Below, one piece after another: positions 6,422 to 9,972 of a stretch of 9,972 nt of DNA; positions within the stretch are counted from its first letter, which is position 1, and every line of letters begins with the position of its first letter. Made by a program: the position numbers and the translations under genes. The DNA lies in assembly GCA_050633205.1 (NCBI GenBank), contig JBOEGA010000134.1, positions 1-9,972 on the forward strand. The letters run 5' to 3'. Source of the stretch: CBDHHC01 sp050633205 (GTDB lineage: Bacteria; Pseudomonadota; Alphaproteobacteria; Rhizobiales; CBDHHC01). Under the pieces are notes generated by a model. It saw only the letters and a program-made list of their open reading frames with translations. It was not told the origin of the DNA and ran no database searches.

Positions 6422-7729
6422 ATGTTTAGTCCCGAAACTATTGGCATTATCGGATTTATCTTATTGCTTGCACTACTTGCAAGCGGTATGCCTATTGGCT
6501 TTGCTTTGGGTTTTGTGGGTTTTTCCGGCATGGTACTTTTGTTATCACTGGAAGCGGCAACAATCAAAGTGGGCGTTATTAGTTTTCAAATGATTTCACA
6601 CTATGAATTGGGCGTACTGCCGTTATTTTTATTAATGGCACACGTCTGTTTTTCATCGGGTGCAAGCCGAGATTTTTTTGATGCCGCCGCGCGTTTTTGG
6701 GGGCATCGTCGTGGTGGTTTAGCAATGGCTTCCGTCGGCGGCTGTGCTGGATTCGGCGCGGTCAGTGGCTCGAGTTTAGCGACCGCAGCAACCATGGGTT
6801 TAGTCGCAATTCCGGAAATGCGTAAACATAATTATTCGCCCAAACTTGCTGCCGGTTGCGTCGCGGCTGGTGGTACCGTTGGCAGTTTAATTCCACCGAG
6901 CGGCATGCTCATTGTCTACGGTATTTTAACTGAGCAATCTATCGGTAAACTCTTTGCGGCGGGTGTTATCCCTGGCGTTCTTCAAACCGTATTTTATTTA
7001 ATCACCATCGTGATTATTTGCAATATCCGCCCAGAACTCGGCCCAGCTATTGCGAAGGCTTCTTGGCGTGAACGAATTGAAGCGATCAAAAAAACCGGCG
7101 ACATTTTTATACTCATAGTATTCGTTATAGGCGGCTTGTTAATTGGTTGGTTTACGCCAACAGAATCCGGCGCTGTCGGTGCGACCGGCGCGGTACTCTT
7201 AGGCATTGTTCGTAAGCGCTTAAGCTTCCCCGCGTTTCAATCCGCAATCATTGAAACACTAAAAACTGCCGGCATGCTCTATGTAATCATTATCGGCGCG
7301 TTTGTTTTTAGTACATTTATTGCCGCGTCTGGGTTAGCGGGAAGCATTTCCGACTTAGTCTTAGGCGGTGGAGATCAACCATCGCAATTACGCATTATTC
7401 TCGGCGTGATGTTAGTTTATTTTATTCTCGGAATGTTTTTGGATGGCATGGCGATGATGGCGTTAACCATTCCGGTGTTCTTTCCGATTATTCAAGCGGC
7501 GGGCATCAATGGAATTTGGTTTGGTATTTTACTGGTTCGCGCTATTGAGATTGCCCTTATCACCCCGCCGGTGGGGATGAATGTTTTCGTTATCCATGGC
7601 ATCAGTAAAGACATTCCGTTAAAAACCATTTTTGCCGGTGTTATACCTTTTCTGATAGCCGACTTTTTACATTTAGCACTATTGATCGCATTACCCATTG
7701 TTGTACTTGTACTGCCTAATCTTATGTAG
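6422..7729 (+). CDS. dctM: TRAP transporter large permease (DctM family)
   Basis: DctM is the ion-coupled transport subunit of the TRAP system. The 435 residues match the family length and are almost wholly hydrophobic, with about twelve membrane segments. Diagnostic stretches are GCAGFGAVSGSSLATAATMG (108-126), PEMRKHNYSPKLAAGCVAAGG (131-151), IPPSG (157-161) and, in the second half, FLDGMAMMALTIPVFFPI and ITPPVGMNVFVI. These two halves form the inverted repeat of the transporter. The gene follows dctQ after five bases, with no strong Shine-Dalgarno sequence, so translational coupling is likely. No terminator is seen in the 96 bases before the dehydratase-like gene, which suggests one transcript continues into it. 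Confidence 0.95.
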   Translation: MFSPETIGIIGFILLLALLASGMPIGFALGFVGFSGMVLLLSLEAATIKVGVISFQMISHYELGVLPLFLLMAHVCFSSGASRDFFDAAARFWGHRRGGLAMASVGGCAGFGAVSGSSLATAATMGLVAIPEMRKHNYSPKLAAGCVAAGGTVGSLIPPSGMLIVYGILTEQSIGKLFAAGVIPGVLQTVFYLITIVIICNIRPELGPAIAKASWRERIEAIKKTGDIFILIVFVIGGLLIGWFTPTESGAVGATGAVLLGIVRKRLSFPAFQSAIIETLKTAGMLYVIIIGAFVFSTFIAASGLAGSISDLVLGGGDQPSQLRIILGVMLVYFILGMFLDGMAMMALTIPVFFPIIQAAGINGIWFGILLVRAIEIALITPPVGMNVFVIHGISKDIPLKTIFAGVIPFLIADFLHLALLIALPIVVLVLPNLM

Positions 7730-7825
7730 CGCTTCTTGTGTACTGAGCAAATCGTATTTCGTTAGCGAATCCCAAAAGATTTTATAACAGACCTGTTTTA
7801 GATTTAAAAACTAAGGCCCGGAAAA

Positions 7826-8974
7826 ATGAACGACACTTTACTCGAGCCCATTCAAAGTATTATAAACGACAGACGCTCTCAGGCTCGGAAATGGAAATCT
7901 AAAGGCGGCAAAGTAGTTGGCTATTTGTCGAATAATATTCCTTTAGAGTTAATTGAAGCGGCAGGCATGATGCCCTTCCATTTAAATGGAGACCCAAAGC
8001 AAAATACAGAACACGCGGACGAGTTCATGGAGCCGGCTTTCGACCCCATTACCCGCGTTATTTTTGACTCTTTACTAAAAGGCGATTTCGACTTTGTCGA
8101 TTTAATCCTTCTGCCTCGCTCTAACGACGCTCAGCAACGCCTGTACTATTATATTTGCGAAATTCAACGAAAACATCCTCACTACAAACTACCGCCCGTT
8201 TTCCTTGTTGATTTACTGAGTTCTCCTCGGGCGACAACTGAAAAACATAATCTTTTAAAGTTCAAAGAATTTCTGACTTTTCTGGAATCATTTACCGAGT
8301 CGGTAATTGATGAACAAAAAATTAGTGCTGCGATAAAGTCTTACAACCTGGTTCGAAATCAATTACGAGAATTTAACCACTATCGTGCTGATCCAAACTC
8401 GGCCCTATCTAGTTTAGATGCCTATCACATCTATAGCGCCACCCAATGTTTAACTGTTGAAGATCTCACGCAAGCATTAACCAAAATTCTCGCAGCGATC
8501 GAAGAAAAGCTAAAACAGAAAACCAGAGATGACTTGGAAGTTGGTACAAAAAAACGTTTTATACTTGCGGGAAATGGCGTCGATCATCCAGATCTTCACC
8601 GTTTTCTCGATAGTTTAGGCGCAACGGTTGCTGGCGATTATCACAGCTACGGCAACCATTTCTTGGTTACCCAAATTAACGAAGAAATAGATCCGCTTGA
8701 AGCAATCACTCAGCATTATTACCGTGATACAAAAAGTTCTCGCAGCTTTAATTTCGATCCGGAAGAGATTGTGCGATTCGCCAAGCAACAGAACGCCTCA
8801 GGTATTCTCTTTCATTATTTAAAGAAAGAGGAAGCGATAACTTGGCTCTATCCCAAACAACAGTTAGCGGCAAAAGAACATGGCCTAAAGGTCGTGATGC
8901 TACCCGAGCAGGATTACGAAACCAAAACCGATGTTATGCAACCATTACTCCAAGACTTTATTGATTCATTATGA
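7826..8974 (+). CDS. 2-hydroxyacyl-CoA dehydratase / benzoyl-CoA reductase family subunit, apparently lacking Fe-S cysteines
   Basis: The fold signature is that of the HgdB/FldB/BcrB family: KGGKVVGYLSNNIPLELIEAAGMMPFHL (27-53), a GDFDFVDLILLPRSND segment (86-101), LPPVFLVDLLSSPRA (122-136), a second lobe with LDSLGATVAGDYHSYGNHF (261-279), and ASGILFHYLKKEE...GLKVVMLPEQDYE near the C-terminus. The 382-residue length is normal. Characterised members form two-subunit enzymes in which each subunit holds a [4Fe-4S] cluster through three cysteines. Here the expected positions hold Phe72 or a neighbour, Asn100 (in the usual CysAsp pair) and Lys333-Lys334; the only cysteines, Cys111 and Cys208, lie elsewhere. 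The protein may be a cluster-free member, a structural partner, or an enzyme of changed chemistry. GGA precedes the ATG. The stop overlaps the next CoA-transferase gene by ATGA. A second subunit and an activator ATPase are not in the window. Confidence 0.75.
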   Translation: MNDTLLEPIQSIINDRRSQARKWKSKGGKVVGYLSNNIPLELIEAAGMMPFHLNGDPKQNTEHADEFMEPAFDPITRVIFDSLLKGDFDFVDLILLPRSNDAQQRLYYYICEIQRKHPHYKLPPVFLVDLLSSPRATTEKHNLLKFKEFLTFLESFTESVIDEQKISAAIKSYNLVRNQLREFNHYRADPNSALSSLDAYHIYSATQCLTVEDLTQALTKILAAIEEKLKQKTRDDLEVGTKKRFILAGNGVDHPDLHRFLDSLGATVAGDYHSYGNHFLVTQINEEIDPLEAITQHYYRDTKSSRSFNFDPEEIVRFAKQQNASGILFHYLKKEEAITWLYPKQQLAAKEHGLKVVMLPEQDYETKTDVMQPLLQDFIDSL

Positions 8975-9972
8975 ATAGTTCAAATACTACACCAGGGATG
9001 TTAAGCGGCTATCGTGTGTTAGATCTTAGCGATCATCGCGGATTTGCCTGCGCTAAATTTCTAGCCTCAATGGGCGCGGAAGTCATAAAGATCGACTCAC
9101 CAAAAATAAAAGATGCGCCAGATGAGACCAAGACAGAAAAAACCAAGAATCAGCTTTGGCGATTAAGAAACTTAGGCAAAAAAAGTATTACCCTCGATCT
9201 AGACTCTGATACTGGCATTGAGATTTTTAAGGATTTAGTGGCGAAGAGCGATTTTATTATTGAAACATTCCAGCCCGGAACACTCGCCGACAAAAACATT
9301 GGCTATGAACAACTAAAAGCCATTAATGAAAAAATTATTCTTGTTTCAATCACGCCTTTCGGTCAAACCGGACCTTACAAAGATTATAAAGGTGGAGAGT
9401 TAATATCATCCGCTATGGGCGGCACCTTGGATACTTGCGGTTATCCAGATGATACTCCCGTACTCGAAGCCTTAGACGCCTGTAGTTTTCATGCCGCAGC
9501 AGCTGCTGGTTTCGGCGCAATGCTCGCTCATCGAGAACGTGGAATCTCAGGTCTTGGACAACACGTCGATTGCTCTATTCAAGAAGTAGCAGCTAGCCGC
9601 AACACTAACAACTTAATTGCTTACCAATTTGACAAAAGAAAATTAGATCGTTCAGGCAACAAAGTTCGCTTTGGTCTCGCGAATGTTCGCGTCGTCTGGG
9701 AGCTCGCGGATGGCTATTGTTTCCACAGCATTATGACCGGAAAATTTGGCGCCCCTGCAAACTCAGCGTTATCCAAATGGATGAGCGACGAAGGTTTCGA
9801 CAACCCGATGGCAAATGTTGATTGGGAAAAATATGATCGCAGCGCACTCGACGCTGATACCCGCTTAAGCTGGGAAGCCGCGATTCACAAGTTTTTTATC
9901 TCTAAAACGAAACAGGATATTGCAAACGAAGGTAAGGAACGAGGAATACGAGCAACAATTGCCAATGCCCCC
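8971..9972 (+). CDS. CaiB/BaiF family CoA-transferase no. 3, partial (runs off the right edge)
   Basis: The frame opens at the ATG that overlaps the stop of the dehydratase-like gene (ATGA at 8971-8974) and stays open for 334 codons to the edge. Family signatures are GYRVLDLSDHRGFACAKFL (13-31), GAEVIKID (35-42), ETFQPG (98-103), SITPFGQTGPY (126-136), and GLGQHVDCSIQEVAAS (194-209). The zone that normally carries the catalytic aspartate reads VLEALDACSFHAAAAAG (164-180). Asp169 is present but lies three residues further from the GxGQ motif than Asp170 does in no. 1, so its role is doubtful. Translational coupling to the dehydratase-like gene suggests the two proteins share a substrate or a complex. 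The C-terminal end is beyond the window. Confidence 0.88.
   Translation, partial: MNSSNTTPGMLSGYRVLDLSDHRGFACAKFLASMGAEVIKIDSPKIKDAPDETKTEKTKNQLWRLRNLGKKSITLDLDSDTGIEIFKDLVAKSDFIIETFQPGTLADKNIGYEQLKAINEKIILVSITPFGQTGPYKDYKGGELISSAMGGTLDTCGYPDDTPVLEALDACSFHAAAAAGFGAMLAHRERGISGLGQHVDCSIQEVAASRNTNNLIAYQFDKRKLDRSGNKVRFGLANVRVVWELADGYCFHSIMTGKFGAPANSALSKWMSDEGFDNPMANVDWEKYDRSALDADTRLSWEAAIHKFFISKTKQDIANEGKERGIRATIANAP

Noticed and set aside
6601..7698. Three minus-strand open frames opposite dctM
   Set aside because: They are antisense to conserved DctM segments and have no domain signature.

Overview
The window looks like a chromosomal catabolic and uptake locus from a free-living, probably marine, gammaproteobacterium. 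The evidence is a TonB-dependent outer-membrane receptor, a periplasmic TRAP transporter, several family III CoA-transferase paralogues and a moderately AT-leaning base composition. The taxon is an inference from gene content; there is no rRNA or tRNA to anchor it. I see no mobile element, CRISPR array or RNA gene.

Layout, left to right. (1) 1-1233, minus: N-terminal 411 codons of a TonB-dependent receptor that runs off the left edge. (2) 1234-1888: no convincing gene, but a long receptor leader, a palindromic operator, a weak promoter, a doubtful 24-codon ORF and a nested hairpin that probably terminates the next gene. (3) 1889-3007, minus: dctP, the TRAP solute-binding protein. (4) 3008-3216: divergent control region with a 23-bp perfect palindrome. 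(5) 3217-4443, plus: CaiB/BaiF CoA-transferase no. 1. (6) 4488-5678, minus and convergent with the previous gene: CaiB/BaiF protein no. 2, with racemase-like residues. (7) 5679-5972: divergent control region with a promoter and a second strong copy of the palindrome. (8) 5973-8974, plus: dctQ, dctM, then a protein of the 2-hydroxyacyl-CoA dehydratase/benzoyl-CoA reductase family. (9) 8971-9972, plus: a third CaiB/BaiF protein that overlaps the dehydratase-like gene by ATGA and runs off the right edge.

How the genes may work together (inference): the receptor brings a solute across the outer membrane, DctP-DctQ-DctM carries an organic acid across the inner membrane, the CaiB/BaiF proteins load it with CoA or epimerise it, and the dehydratase-like protein acts on the CoA ester. 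The pairing of a family III CoA-transferase with an HgdB/FldB-type protein recalls the FldABC and HadABC systems of anaerobic clostridia. Here the dehydratase-like protein has lost the cysteines that hold the Fe-S cluster. The strongest unifying signal is a shared operator, TAGTTTG-N5-CAAACTA, found (once with one mismatch) upstream of the receptor, between dctP and CoA-transferase 1, and upstream of dctQM. This suggests one regulator controls the whole set although the genes lie in five transcription units.
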